The notes: generated by a model not told the origin, from the sequence alone. DNA of 64,000 bases from Chrysoperla carnea (GCF_905475395.1 NC_058337.1:70700368-70764367), one strand, 5' to 3'. Positions 22,901 to 36,540 are shown, counted from the first letter of the stretch. Program-made: numbers and translations.

Positions 22901-25900
22901 TATAGGCAGAATAAATAAATAAATAATTTTGTAATTGTCTCTTGCATTCGAATCGTGTTTTATCCAACTTGTATTTATTTATAAAGTCCAATGACTTGTG
23001 TATAATATAATATGTATAAAAGAGAAAGTCATTTTGAATTTATTGTATCTCTACTATAGGTACAAAACAAACACTACGATATTCTGATATATTATTAATC
23101 GATTCAAATAATAATAATATTATTATTTATATTATTATTAAACAAAATTGTGAGAAACACTCATACAACCTCTATACAGAAATCAAATATTAAAAAGTAT
23201 TGACAAGAGACAAGACTAGAATGATATAAGAACATAATATTTCAGTCACCGAAATTTAGAAATAGAGTTACATAAAGACCTTTAAGCCGAAGTTTATTAT
23301 TTTCTTTAAGATTCGCAAAGCGATAAATGACACTGTTCGAATTTTTGTTCGGGTTGTAGGCCGGGAAAAATATTATAAAAATAAAAATTTATTTTCCTTA
23401 AACCTGTTTCTAAAATAGCATCTTTATTCGTTTCTATTTCAATAATTTCAACTAACATGAACGATTCTAGATTTTCTTTCTATACTTTAACTCAGGACTT
23501 TCCCATGAATTGCATCCTTAACGAGTTATAAGGCCTTCTAAAATCTTTTAACATAGTTTTCCAGCGCACAGGATATAAAAGAGACTTTCAAAATTCTATA
23601 AAATCGACAATTTCAAAAGAATTTAAAAGGGATTCAACTAAGAAAAAATTTGCAAAACCCTCCGATGATTTTTTCTTGTGATTAGTTTGTTTCGGTACTT
23701 AAAAAGCGTAGCAAAGCATTTCAATGTCACCCCGTTGCTCAGTATTATCAGACTACACAACAATTAACCCCCTAATTATTAACGTACAACCTAAAAATCG
23801 CTTTGAAGATACGTAAATCTGGTTTAGCATATAGTATTTTACATCTGGTTTTAACATAAATATTATACTAGCTTGATACCCGCCCGTTTCACTGGGCTTA
23901 AAAGTAAAAAACACCGCTTTATAGCCTCCAACTCTCTTGATGTGCACAGTTTTCTATTTTGTTAAATGTAAAATAGTCATAATTTATTGAGTATATCAGA
24001 AAAGTTGTCCATGAATTGTTTGACATTTACTATTTAAATTTTTACAGAATACTTTAATTTATGGTTCAAAATGATGATTATAGATCTATTCCATCTATAA
24101 TCATCGTTTGCACCATGTTTTTTTTTTTTTTAATATTATATCTTTATAAATTATAGCCCATGTGTTATTCTGAGATATGAGCTATATTTCTGTACAGTTT
24201 CATTGAAAAAACATTCGCTAGTTTTAGCGTGAAAGCGTAACAAACAAACAAACAAACAAACATCGTTACTTTCGCATTTATAACATATAGAGATATATTA
24301 TTTTATATTATAAGGAAAGTTGTATAATTAAAAATTTAGCTCGATTTTAAATAGAAAGTAACATGATTATATCTACATACAAGAAACCAAGAATAATTTT
24401 TCCGTTAATAGACTTGAAAAAACTATATCAAAGCTTTTAATATGATAATATACAAACATTATAACTTTAAAAGTTTAACTATCATTTACAATAAATGATA
24501 GCCCAAATAAATTACGAAATTGGTATGTTATGTTTTTTAGATTAATACGAAAAAAAATATGAATTTTCGTCAATATGATGATTAAAACAAAAATATTATC
24601 ACAAATTATGGTTAATAAATATATAATTTGATAAATATTAGATATTGCCCTTATATTTAAAATATAAATTTTCGCATATAATCCAATTCGTTGTGTGTGT
24701 AGTCATGGTAGGGACAATAAAATCGATGCCAGCGCTTCCAGTGAAAAATTTTGGCGATAAAGGAGGCTGTTATGATTAATTTGCAATTCTTTACATGTTA
24801 ATGTTATAGAAAGGGTCAAATTAAAATTATTGAAAAACACTAATTAATTAAAATAAGAAATCAATTTGCACAAATATTATTTTTCATATGTAAATTATCA
24901 TAATTATTTATTTAAATTTGTGAGACAATAATATTAAATTTTCAATATAAGTCATAAATGTAATCCATACAATTATATATGCATCCATACAATTCTATAA
25001 TTAAAGTAGAGTATCGTTACCATGAAAACGCCTCCAATAAAACTCACACACGGTGCGAATACTTGCATATTGATTTTTTTTATATCAATAAATATTACTT
25101 AGATAGTATCAATAATTGCTAATATTGATAGTTCAATATCCATTTTCAATCATCGTAAACATAGAGGTTAAAAGAGTAGAATTAGTATAATAATAATGAA
25201 AGACAAGATTATAATTATTTGCATAATAATTTTATTTAAATTAAATTGGATTTTAAATATGGAATACCTATGTATTATAATCAATAGTTACCTTTCAATT
25301 CTTTTGATTGTTCTTTAAAATTTGTTCGTGATAGATTATTATTATGTATTTCCAAAAACAGGTCATTGAAATAATTATATAAAAAAATTTATAGGTATAT
25401 ATTGATTTTTCACATCTTTGTCGTGATTATAAAAACAATCCCATCTTTAATTTATTTAAACGATTTATTTATTCAACTGATTTAATAAAATAATTGGCAT
25501 TAAAATAACTAACATATTTTTAATGTAAATCTGTCATTAGTGATGCCGCAAGAAAGGAAAAGGAGACATCGAGAAACATGACAAAATAGGATACTGATTT
25601 TTAATAAATATTCGAGAGGCGTAATTTCAACACTACGAAATCACGGTGACAGTAGAGTGTATAGTTTAAATTGAGTAGAGTGTGCTTATTCGAATTTCCG
25701 AGATTACCAAGCCGATATCGGATCCAGCTTTTTTTGCTATAGCCAATTTTATGTAACCAAGTTGAGTCTTTTGAAATTTTTATCTAGAATCAAACTTCCA
25801 ATCTTTAAGAAAATAAACGTCTCCCAATAACTTTTTCCATCAGAGGAATATTTTGACAGATGCAAATAAAAAACCTGACTTTGCCAGTTTATCACATAAA

Positions 25901-27812
25901 ATTAGCCAAAAAAAACCCGAGCCAGATTATAGATAGGTACAGTAGGTACTAAACCCCAAACAAGAAATCATTTCTTTACTGTTTCATATCAATTGACCAA
26001 TAATAATATATGCTATTTTTATTCAAGTAAGAGATATTTTTTTATTTTCGAATTTTTTACGAAAAAAATACAAAACTAAGTCTTCTCAGTACACTACCTC
26101 GACACGATGCGAAACTATTGAAAGTTTTGTATAAGTTGATCTGTTACGGTAGCACATAGTATTGTAATCCTGCCTCATCTCACGGCATCTCTTCCTGACT
26201 TTACACAATATTATTTTATTAAAATTAAAAAATAACACACTGAAAATTAGTGTAAATCAATTTAAAAACGCATGAAAAATAATGGAAAAAGTCGAAATAT
26301 CTGTGGCAAACGAGAAGATATTTTAATAATATGTATTTACAAATTTCTATAGATAAGGCGATAAAATTCAATTTTTCATACATTCTTGTCTATATAAAAA
26401 ATAATCCTCCAAAGTAAATAGATACCGACTATTTGTTAAATTATTAACTACGAGCTTTTTGGTAAAATTTTTTTTTTTTTTGGAACAACACATATAGATC
26501 TAAGGTAAAGCTAGCAAACGAAATTCAGAAGCAAAAATTTGTGAATATTTAAATTCTAAAAGAATATAATTTTTTTAATAAACATAATTTGGGGTATGCA
26601 CAGCCAATTTGTATTAAACATGAGCAATCCAAGTAATGCGGATTTTTCCAAGCAATTCTTTAGGGTAAATAGATAAAGATCCAAAATTCAATATAGACAT
26701 GAAATACTTTAATAAACGACATTATTCTATTTTGTAAATAATGAACACTAAAAAGTTCCCAATTGATTTAAATAAATATTTAAATTCAAACCAAATCGAG
26801 AACTTTCATTTTATTTTAATTAATAAAGTTTTTTCCAAGATATTTTTTTACCCTCGCAAATTCAATGCGGGCATTGTAGAATAAGAACTATTGATAAAAA
26901 TTATAGATTATAATATGCTATCAATATGGATTTATTTCAATTACAATTTGATTTGAGGATTATGAGTATAAGTAACCAAATTATAATAATTAAATTTGGC
27001 GAACAATTGACTCACCTCATAATCTTCTGGTTCTGCAGGTTTTGCTGCATCCAATGATTGTTGTGGCCTTAACAATTGTGGTGCCAATCGTGGAGCCTGT
27101 GCCAATTTTGGTTGAACAATTTGCGCGGATGTTATAGATGGTGCAACATAACGTTGCTGTTGTTGTAATTGCTGTGGAGCAAACTGTACAACACGATATT
27201 GAGGTTGAGCTTGTTGCTGGTAGCGTACCTGTGGTTGTGGATAAAATTGTTGTTGAGCTAATTGTACCTGCAGCATAATTGATGAAAAGCGATATAAAAG
27301 CAATACAAAAGCGATACAAATGAGGAAAAAAGAAATTAGCATTAAATTATACTGATATTGCAAAGAGAATGGAGAAGCTTCAAAATCTGATTATCTGGAA
27401 CTGCAAACAATGATACTATGAAAAATATTAAAAGAAGCTCGATTGCCGTTAGATTCAAATTGCGAACTTCGAACTTATGAAAGCCTTCACCTAAAAATGA
27501 TTTCAAACATACCTGTCGATCAACATTGTTTGGTAAAACTTGTTGTGGTGGCTGCCGTGCAATACCTTGATCCAATTGTGGTTCATTTTGTTCAGGATCC
27601 TTTACCGGCGTTGCTTGAGGTTGTAACGCTCTTTGCTGCGCTTGTAACAAATACTGTTGTAAATATTCAGCAGGAATTTGTTGAAATTGTTGTACTTGTT
27701 GAGGTTGGGGTTGACTTTGATACAAGGGCTGTGATACTGGATAAGCCAAAATTGTTCCAAGCACACAACATGTTATTAAAACTAAATTATTATACATTTT
27801 TATGGATGACAT
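19905..27812 (-). CDS. Cuticle protein with chitin-binding (Rebers-Riddiford) domain, 300 residues
   Basis: Four exons on the minus strand (27812-27513, 27267-27016, 20699-20415, 19970-19905), all phase 0, give 300 residues. Exon 1 has a signal peptide ending near LGTILA and a Gln/Pro-rich stretch. Exon 2 continues the Gln/Pro-rich arm (YQQQAQPQYRVVQFAPQQL). Exon 3 has the R&R consensus: YQFGFDVKDD, then GSYSVVDSDGFIRTVTYTAD, then PKEGFKAEV. Exon 4 ends in RIVYQYQ. Such proteins bind chitin in the extracellular cuticle through the R&R fold. The TNYQNRKEQRDG and PTDIVVKIP segments recall the Drosophila Cpr97E proteins, from memory. Reading straight on from exon 3 hits a stop after YLEVI; the last exon requires the GTAATA donor at 20414. 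A 6.3-kb intron separates exons 2 and 3. Confidence 0.9.
20415..20699 (-). CDS. Exon 3 (R&R chitin-binding domain) of the cuticle protein
   Basis: Acceptor TTTTTTTACAG ends at 20700. The exon opens PNPSYQFGFDVKDDLYTNYQ, holds the aromatic positions of the extended R&R consensus, and ends TQQYLE at a GTAATA donor. In-frame read-through would add only V-I before a stop at 20406. Confidence 0.9.
22412..22426. repeat. Poly-C homopolymer
   Basis: An uninterrupted run of C followed by GGGC, in an otherwise AT-rich intron. It is prone to sequencing-length error. Confidence 0.8.
23868..24296 (+). repeat. Retroelement-like repeat family B copy
   Basis: Starts CTTGATACCCGCCCGTTTCA and ends AGCGTGAAAGCGTAACAAAC plus an (AAAC)n tract and ACTTTCGCATTTATAACATA. 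This head and tail combination marks a widespread kind of insect interspersed repeat. Related copies lie at 36541 and, in part, 38238. No coding content remains. Confidence 0.65.
27016..27267 (-). CDS. Exon 2 (Gln/Pro-rich arm) of the cuticle protein
   Basis: Acceptor ATTATGCTGCAG ends at 27268 and donor GAG|GTGAGT begins at 27015. It encodes 84 residues from VQLAQQQFYPQPQ to AKPAEPEDYE, very rich in Gln, Pro and Ala. Such low-complexity arms are usual outside the R&R domain. Confidence 0.85.
27513..27812 (-). CDS. Exon 1 (signal peptide and Gln-rich arm) of the cuticle protein
   Basis: One hundred codons from MSSIKMYNNLVLITCCVLG, a clear signal peptide, to NNVDRQ at a GTATGT donor (27512). 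The frame is open upstream to an ATG at 27851, but the hydrophobic core is best placed from 27812. The Met at 27797 is a second possible start. Confidence 0.85.
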
Positions 27813-27934
27813 CGTTTTGTTCTTTTTAAAAAAAATTGTCTTCACACTCACAAACCACTATGTATTGTTTATCTTGAATTCGTAAACTTAGTTCATTCTT
27901 TTTTAAGGACTTGTTTTGTGACCTTTCTCGCAAC

Positions 27935-27976
27935 ACTGATTCTGGAATGACAAAGTTATTTGCATCTATTTATATA
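27935..27976 (-). promoter_or_regulatory. Candidate TATA box and initiator of the cuticle gene
   Basis: On the minus strand TATATAAATA (27976-27967) precedes an arthropod-type initiator ATCAGTG (TCAGT at 27939-27935) by about 37 bases, slightly longer than usual. It lies about 125 bases upstream of the start codon. Confidence 0.4.
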
Positions 27977-27999
27977 CTTCACTTTTGCCTCACTTGCAG

Positions 28000-30900
28000 G
28001 AGAGGGTTTTTTTTGAATGCCCATTATGTTTCCCTTTCTCCATGCACTTATACATCTTCAATTCGTATGTGTACTAATGCTGCACATATTAAGAATATGT
28101 ATAAGTACCATGCCACTCTTTTCATTGATATACAGAAAGAACAAGGTATAATTTTTTTATCTTTGAAATTATTTTATGTTCAACTTAAACCAACAATTTC
28201 GTCATACTTGTACAAAATATTTGTTATAATATTTTTAATTTCTGCCATTGTTAATAAAACTATAGAGAAAATTTTTTTATAGAAATTAATTTATTCAATG
28301 ATAATTATTTTGCAAGATATCCTGCCTTAATGTAGTACAAGAATTTCTTTATTGAAAAGAAAATATTATAGACTAAGAGCGTCTCTTTCTTCATTTATGA
28401 AAATATGAGTTGATGCTCCTTAGTCTCTTAATAGGGCATCTTAAACACGTGAGAAACAAAAGAACAAACCGTTTAAAGAAGAATAAAATTTGAAGAAGAC
28501 ACCAGCCAACCTGGGTTTATCAGGTTTATAGGCTGTTTTCTATCTATTTGATACCATTTTTTTTATGACTACACCTAGTTTTTTTATTAATTTTTAGTTT
28601 AATTTTTCATTAATTATTAGCAACTTGCAACCAGTCTGTCACATATTTATTCTCACAGAAACCGCCTGTCATTGATACATCGAACCTTTTGGTTCTTTAT
28701 CTACATAATTTCACTTTTTTTTTTATACATCTAGTTTTTATTTGTTCATAAATTTCTACAACTGTGGATTTTCACTCCATCCTTAAGCTTTCAAATAAAG
28801 TTATCATTTATTTCAATTTATTTAACGAAACGGGCGGCAATCTTTATATCTCTCATTGGAAATCACCCATTTAATGACTTTCAGTGTGAATATTCTGGAC
28901 CATTTATAATTCGTAATATCATTTGTCTAAAGTTGCATGAACTCTATTCACATGCTTAATTCATATAGAAATACAAAACACGGTTTTTGGCTATTTTAAG
29001 GACAAATGTTAAATGGCAGCTTTCTCTATTAATATTAGTCAAATTGAAATTTTTATAATTAATCTGGTGGAAAAAAATAAATTTGCTTACAAATTATGAA
29101 CTTTTCTCTTAATAATTATTGTCTTAAAATTTGAAAAATACAAAATTTTATTCAAATGAAGAAGTTTTTTCATATCAAAAACAAAATACAGAGAGTGAAT
29201 CGGTAAATATTAGTGATGTCATAACACCGTCAACGGTTTTCTTGGAATCAAAAAATTCATCATATATTAATAAATTAATAAATAGTATTAATAAATTGAT
29301 TTTGAAAAAAAATGTGTAGAATATATGTTAAGTTATGATGTAAAATGTGTCACTTTTAGCCAACCGGTACATTTAACCAAAACCAAATATTCCAACTTAA
29401 ATATCTCTTTTAATTGACGAGCAAAAAATTTGAATTAATAGTAGTTCTCAAATGAGTTTAACTATTGAATTCATTTGAATTTTTTAGCATTTCTCATAAA
29501 AAGGAGTTACGAGTTAATATAAAAATTTCAATTTGATTAATATTAATCGAGATATTCTTAAAATTGCAAATGATAATTAAAAACTTTTTGAAAGGAAAGG
29601 ATCTGCAATATAGGACATACTTTATAAGGACTAATTTTCTAATTTTTTATTTGTTGTAGAGTTTTTTTTCAAACGCCTTACAAATTTTAGAAAGTACGTA
29701 CGTATGTAAAAATCAATATAAACAAAATATTCTATAATAAAGGTCTGATAAATGATAAATATCTTTATACAGTTGGTAATTATTTTTTCGCGTGTATATT
29801 AATATAAAGCAAATACAACGAACAACTCACTAAATATCATACATTTATTTAGAGCCGTGCTATTATAAAGACTTTTTAAATCTTATTTTTTGATGAAATA
29901 ATAATATTAATACAACCATAATTTAATAAGAACATTTCAATTTTAGAAGTATAACGCAGGTAAACAGTATTGTATTTAATAACTGAAAGTACAAAAATAC
30001 AGGGTGTTCATAATTTCTCGGCACCATTTTATGTACGTGTTCTCCAGCTTATAATAAGCTAAAATGTTTATATAAACATATTTCCGAAAATATTAGTAAT
30101 TAATTATTATCGAGACTTAGAAAGTTAAATACTTTTTTTACTGAAGTCAGGTGTTTGCGGTCAGATTAACTAATACTCCGTGATTACATGAGTGTAAGAG
30201 TGTTCTATATTTAATAACCATAGCGCACACCACCAATTTTTTCTTGTTTACAGAACAAACTGTCATATTTTTGAACCTGCGGGATGGAAGAATCGTACTG
30301 AAGGTATTTCCAGCACGAATGCACATCTCGACAGTTTTGGAATTTTTTTTTACAAACTTGGAATAATGTTATCTGTGAGATCCCGAGGTTGCAGAATTTT
30401 TTGTCGGTTAAATCGCGACGTAATAAGCTCAAAGTTCGATTTCCAACTTCTAAGCATGTAAAACCTAATATTTTTCCAGCTTTTTTTACGATATTAAAAA
30501 ATTCTCTAGAATTGAAAAAAAAAGTAGGAAAGTTGAAAGGAATGTTTTTAGAATAAAATAATTAATAAATTAAATTAAACTAATTCGTAAGTTAGCTCCT
30601 TAGCGGGCCTACCGACCCTGAGAAGGCAAACAAATGCTTGTGGATAAGATATCCACAAATAAGTCAATATTAATTTTTTTTTAATTTTGGAGTTTTCATT
30701 TAAAAACTAGTAGTTTATTTTCTTTTATCAAACGATTATAAGCATATTAGTTATGTCTGTAATTCATTGCAAGCCGGTAGCTATAGGTACATTTAGAAAA
30801 TTGACAAGCCTGTTAAAGTCATTATAAAAGGTTTTTACTATAAATAAACGCATGGTGATTAATAGTTTAATGACTATTTAATCTGCAATTATTTTACATC

Positions 30901-33900
30901 TCATTAAAAATCTTTGATTGAAACTTATAAATAAATATTTTTAATTAATTAATCACATGTTTTGTTAAATTACATAAAATATTTGATTAAAATCACAAAT
31001 TTATTGTTAGTGATTGATTTTGAGCAGAAATTATGGATTTTTGTTGTTGTTTTCATTTTTATTTAATAAGTTTTTTTTTTATTAACAAATTTCTAAAAGC
31101 CTACTATACTTTGAAACGTTTCTTGAGATAGCTGAATGTGGGTGTAAAATAAATGCATAAATAATCTTATTAGTAGATCTCAAATAGAGCATATTTTTTA
31201 ATAATAAGTTTAAATTAATGATTATTAGATTGTTAAAACAAAAAATGATGAAAAAAACTGAAAACTAAAAGGCGCTTAAAAACGAATCAATATTCTCATT
31301 TTTTAATTTTATAAATACTTAACATATTTTTGGTATTTTCATTAACAATTAAGGTGCCAACTTATTTATAAAGCAGGACGCTAATAAGCTTCATCAAGTC
31401 GTTGTATATTGTTCAAAGGAGCTCGGTTCAACACTCAGAAAATAGAACTCCCGGTACCTAGAATTTTTTGTGTGAAAACACGCATATAAAATCTCAAGAG
31501 TAATTTAATCAAAAAAGAGGCCTTGAAAATATTATTAATGTTCTATTTTACCTTACGGTAAGTTAATAATCATTTTTTAACACTCTGTGGGAAGTTATTC
31601 TTCAAAACCTTGGAAAAATTATCTAGTCAATCCAAAATTCAGCATGAAATCAGAAATATATAATTTAAGCACATGGTTAAATTGTGTTTAATAATAATAC
31701 TTACATTCCTTCAAGGTTATCATACCTTCCTTTGAACACTCTGTATATATTTACAATAATATGAAAAATTTTATAAAATAGCACAATTACAAATTAATTT
31801 GGCAATAATTTAATAATAATCATTTATCTATTGTAATAGTCTAAAAAACAATATTTCTATAGTTATATTTGTTTAAAAATATTTATTAAAACTGTAAATC
31901 ATTATTGCTCAATTTTTTAATTAATCAAATCAAGATTAGTATTAAACTTTTTAAATGTCCAAATAATATCATTTATTAATTGAATTTATATCAGGTTTTT
32001 GGTAGTACATACTATATTACAATAAATAATTAAAATAATAATAAATAATTTTATTATTGGTGTATGACTACAAGTTTTTTTATTTTATCTCAAAATTTTT
32101 GGAACTTGCGTTCATTCTCAAGAGATTTAATTTCAGAAAATTTTCTGAATAAACAATTGTTTATTATATTTTTGAACTTGTTGACTAGGCTTATAAGCTA
32201 AGTTGGAAATATTAACAATTTTAGATAGAATTAGATAGATAGATATTTTTAAATCACAATAGCCTTTAAAACAAAAAAATTTGACAATATTTGAATTTAA
32301 ATTAAATTTTTTTTAAATATTAAAACCTAAATCTTACAGTTAAGTCGTGAATTATTATTTGATAATAATTACATATGCGTACAATTTTTTTCCATTTTTT
32401 AAATGAATTTACCGGCTTTCTAAAAACAAGTTTCAAAAAACACATGAAAACAACTATAAGCAGCGCAGCTGATAAAAGTGAGCTCATAATTTAAGTCATA
32501 AAGTAAGTATTTTGATCTACATTCAAAAACATGTAATACAATAATATAGTTATTATATAATTCACAAAAAAATTACAAATAAATAAATCTAAAAGATAGG
32601 TTTTTAATTTGAATAACACCCACTATTATAAATTAAAAATCATAATATTTCATTATAAAAATACAATAAATACAAATTCGATATTTTTTAATCAAGTAAA
32701 TATTTCATAATTAACTATCACGTAATTTTTATTTTAGTTGTTTTATTTTTATATCATGTACTATCTTAAATGCAATACTATAGTAATAGCTATATTATAA
32801 AAAATAATCGACAGATACCTCCATATATTGCTCCTCCATTTACGGGGGAGTAAAGCAAAGGCAACAGCCAAAAACCGTAATTTATAACAAAATATACTTT
32901 AGTTAATTCTAAGTTATGTTTATAATTGCAAAAAATTGAAACTTAAGTTTGTAAACCTAATCATAATTCTAGAATGAACAAACAAAATAAAATTTAAATA
33001 TATGCTTGGAAATTCGAAGTTGATACTTTCTTTCGAATTTTTTATTGCTCCACCAGCTTAAAACTAATGAATTAATGTAAATATTTTATAGACAGATATT
33101 GAACTTAAGTATATATTTTCTACCTTTTAGTTCAGCAAGTGACCAAAGCGTGTTTTTAATTTTTTAGACTATTATTTATTTATCAAAAATTAGTATGAAT
33201 ATGGTGGGAGCGCAAATAAATGGATATGTTTTCATATATGGAAATAGTTGATCCTGAAAATCCTGGTCAGGATAATCAAATACTAACTTATTAAAATAAA
33301 CTGTAGGTATTGTCATCTTTTCTTGATAAGTTTGCCAAATTTCGAGCTAATCGTTTTGAAGGGGATCAAAATCATGTTCAAAGTTTTTCCGTTACATACT
33401 AGGATACTAAAATATTAACAAACTAACATACTAACATACGTTTGAAGCTAGTAAAAGCGTGATAAAAAAGGTATATAATCATCAATTAAAAGCTGGTGGA
33501 ACACAGTTTGTAAATTTCACTAGCATATAATTTGATTATTTTCTCAGCTATTTTCTGCGTAAAATATATTATTTTCACTCTTTTTGCTTACCTATTTTCC
33601 ATTTTGATTCGATGCTCATAATTGCGATTTAATATTCATAATATGTTAACAGGCAGTGTTATCTTTCCTCATATAACTTATTTATATGGAAGTTATAAAT
33701 GAATAGTTCTCACACCCGTACTCGATTTATATTTCTTATTCAATCATATAACAAACATTATGTGTACACACACGTCGCTGTTAAATTATGAGAAGTCAAC
33801 TTACTTTTTTAACCATTATACTTTTTTTGTTACATATAATATTATTAGCCTGAAGTGAAATTACATTACTCTAAAAAAAATACACATATACATATATTTG

Positions 33901-34280
33901 TATATACCTATGTACATTCGAAAACATTTACTACCATAAAGAAAGTGGTTTAAAAAACAGGAATTTTTTAATACCAACACAGGATATACTCAACATATGT
34001 TCAAAAAAAAAAAAAAAAAAAAAAAAAAAACTACAACATTACTACAATACTACAATAATTAAACAGAAAACAATTACATATTTATTATAATATAATACGT
34101 CATATTAGACCGTGAACCCAAAATGAAAGGAAACGTCTATGATTATTTGTGTCTCATTTAGAGGATTGATAGCAGCTTTTTTAATAGAGAAAAATAGATT
34201 TTTTTGATTATGGGCTTATGAGTCAAATTTATGGACATCGGGTTTTTCGGAATGATTCATTTTTGCTTTTCATATATGTT
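28000..34280. other. Long intergenic region, no supported gene
   Basis: AT-rich throughout. It contains a TACAGGGTGTTCATAATTTC segment at 29999-30018, a phrase common at ends of insect repeats. A 62-codon frame at 29131-29319 has no usable start or splice context. A minus frame at 30211-30432 (LTDKKFCNLGISQITLFQVC) is of unknown origin. ATGGTGGGAGCGCAAATAAA at 33202 matches the remnant near 8218. A run of ~28 A occurs near 34000-34030. Confidence 0.45.
30211..30432 (-). other. Unidentified open frame, possible transposon remnant
   Basis: A 73-codon frame reads LLRRDLTDKKFCNLGISQIT and ends KQEKIGGVRYGY. Its composition is less AT-driven than nearby noise and it has five Cys. It lies about 200 bases from the repeat-end-like TACAGGGTGTTCATAATTTC. 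I cannot assign a family. It may be the end of a decayed transposon or retroelement protein, or chance. Confidence 0.2.
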
Positions 34281-34420
34281 AATAGTATATTACGCATCTA
34301 GGGAGCAAAAGTAAAGAATATCTCAAATCTCATCTTTATTGACGCTTGAGGCGAAGCCGAGGGCGACAAACATGAAATCTCAGACATTCTTTACCTGCTC
34401 TCGTGGTGTGTATACTATTT
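34281..34420. mobile_element. Short inverted-repeat (MITE-like) element, ~140 bp
   Basis: The left 50 bases (AATAGTATATTACGCATCTA, then GTAAAGAATATCTCAAATCTCAT) match, with scattered mismatches, the reverse complement of the right end (AAATAGTATACACACCACGA, then GTAAAGAATGTCTGAGATTTCAT). The GAGGCGAAGCCGAGGGCGAC centre is far more GC-rich than the flanks. No transposase is encoded. Confidence 0.65.
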
Positions 34421-34511
34421 GTTTCCCCGTCGGAGGCAGAAATCGGCAACTCTGTTTTGCACAGCAGGACGAAAGTTGAAAATAATTTATACATCACTGG
34501 AGCAAGTAGTC

Positions 34512-34735
34512 AACCCCTTAGTAGCTCAGTTGGTTAAAGCGTAACCAACTTCGTTTGCGATATGCCTAAGGTAGCGGGATCAATCCCATCACAACTATTA
34601 ATTAAATTAATTTTTGTTGTGACGGGCTAGTGTAGTGCATGGTATATGCCTGAAGGAGTTGCACTCAGTCTCTCAAAATAATTGAGGAGCTGATAAATGA
34701 AATCATCAGCAGAAAAGATAGTAAAACACATATAC
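34512..34735 (+). repeat. tRNA-derived SINE
   Basis: The head has a Pol III A box TAGCTCAGTTGG (34522-34533) and a B box GGGATCAATCCC (34576-34587), spaced about as in a tRNA. The tail (GTGACGGGCTAGTGTAGTGC onward) is unrelated to any tRNA. A related head occurs at 40048. A cloverleaf does not close well, so it is not called a tRNA gene. Confidence 0.75.
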
Positions 34736-35103
34736 GGTATCACAATGGCCTTTATAGCCTAAGTGTAGCCTAAATATCATAGAAATTGCGCTTCATTATG
34801 TGCTCACTGCCTATATCACGTGTTGAATACAATTATGCAAAATATTTATTTCATATTTTATTTATAATAATAATAATTATTTTTATTATTTCCGTTTGTG
34901 AAATTTTATCAATCAAATTTGTTTTTGTTAATTCAGATATTTAAAAGGTTTATGAAAATAATATCTACAAAGTTTGGGTTCTATAAGAAAGTTTGGGTTT
35001 TTAGAATTGCACAAAAGCATAATTTAGAACTGCTCAAACCGGAAGTAGTAACTATAACTCTGTGGAAAATTTCACGTTAAATACACGAAAAATTTATTTA
35101 AAA

Positions 35104-35608
35104 AACAAGTGAAAACAAACAATTGACTTAGTTAATGGCTGAAATACCATGTATAAACTGTGAAACATGAAAGTAAAGAAAGTATAATACATACTATATA
35201 ATGTTCTAACCTAATTTGCGTCCTCACGAGTTAACAGTGAGGCTTACGAAAAAATGTTTCAATCAAAACTTATTTATATTTTTAAAAGGAACATTTTATA
35301 CATTCTATTCGGTTTACAAGATAGAAGGTTTACAAGGCTCAATTGACCTATGTAGCTCATTTACGAACTTGACCTCACTTTTTACTTCCTAAACACACTA
35401 TAAAAATTTCAGCTTGATATCTGTTTTCGTTTTAGGTTATCATGTTTATCTAGGGATAGACAGACAGAAAACCGGAGATAGACTAATTAGGTGATTTTAT
35501 GATCACTTATACCAAAATTTTGATCATAGTATCAATATTTTTAAGCGTTACAAACTTGGGACTAGCTTAGTATACCTTGATACATTTCATATATACATGG
35601 TATAACAA
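35104..35608 (+). repeat. Dispersed repeat family A, near-full-length copy
   Basis: Starts AACAAGTGAAAACAAACAAT and ends TATACATGGTATAA. All internal family blocks are present: AAAAATGTTTCAA, GGTTTACAAGATAG, CTCACTTTTTACTTCC, ACCGGAGATAGACTAATTAG and TTAAGCGTTACAAACTTGGG. Confidence 0.8.
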
Positions 35609-36540
35609 ATAACTTGCTATGTATAATTTGAAAATTAAATTAAATGTAATACCGACGGGTGGGACATCCTTCAAAAAGTAACATTAGTGGATAGAAAAAA
35701 ATAATGATCTTGTATTCACACTTTCAATTTTTTAACTTATCACAAAAAAAGTGTATTCAAGAATAAAAATACTAATAAAGCAATGTGTTACTAGAACGCG
35801 AGACATAAAAAAATACATTAAGAATGTTTTATTTGAATGTTAGTGATTTTGTATGAATTTAGATATTAAAATAAATTAAGTGGTTAATATTTTAATAATT
35901 TAAATATTAAATAATTTTTTTTTTAATATTTTTGTTTAACTAAATATTACATTAAATATTCTTAATTATTTATTTAAAAAATATATATATAACGATTAAG
36001 AGAGAAAGGTTTGGAGAAAATTTCCTGAGAATTAAAATACACGTGACGAATCCCCAGTGACGGATCTATCACGTTATAACTAAAATCTCAAATTAAATGT
36101 AATTATTCCATTAAATGTTATAAGAATATACGTATAGTGAAGTTATAAATGTGAGCGAATATTTCTTAGTAAGAATAAACGAGACCGAAATATAACCGTG
36201 CGCTCTTAAGAAAATAACATATTAATACATTTTATAACCGATACTGTAAGTAATATACCGATACTGTAATGTGTTTACTATTATTGGACGGACGGAAATT
36301 GAACGATGTGTTTACTAATTAGATATAAGGTTTTCAGTTGTTGAAAAATATACTTAAGGAACAACAAAATGGCAGTCAAAGAGTAAAGGAATTATAGAAA
36401 ATTACAAAAGGATATAGAAAGAGGAGGCCTGGGAAATAGATGATATGTTTGAAAAACTTCCAATTTGAAATCTAGTGCAAGTGACACAAACTGACCCGAT
36501 TTATAAAAAAAACTAAGACCTAAGAAAGTTTTATTAAATA

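Larger units (their letters stand above)
20700..27015 (-). other. Large intron 2 of the cuticle gene
   Basis: 6.3 kb of AT-rich sequence. It includes a poly-C run (about 22412-22426), a retroelement-like remnant at 23868-24296, and a CAAACAAACAAACAAA microsatellite near 24241. Open frames at 21059, 21269, 22004 and 23753 lack splice or domain support. No nested gene was recognised. Confidence 0.5.

Noticed and set aside
27911..28282. 123-codon plus-strand frame upstream of the cuticle gene
   Set aside because: Long for chance, but has no domain or splice-linked context and lies over the cuticle gene's own promoter and 5' leader. Composition explains much of it.
29131..29319. 62-codon plus-strand frame with plausible composition
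   Set aside because: Begins at TTG with a stop immediately upstream, no convincing acceptor, no domain. Kept only as a note.
34512..34590. Functional tRNA gene
   Set aside because: A and B boxes are present, but acceptor and anticodon stems do not pair convincingly and a non-tRNA tail follows, so it is called a SINE.
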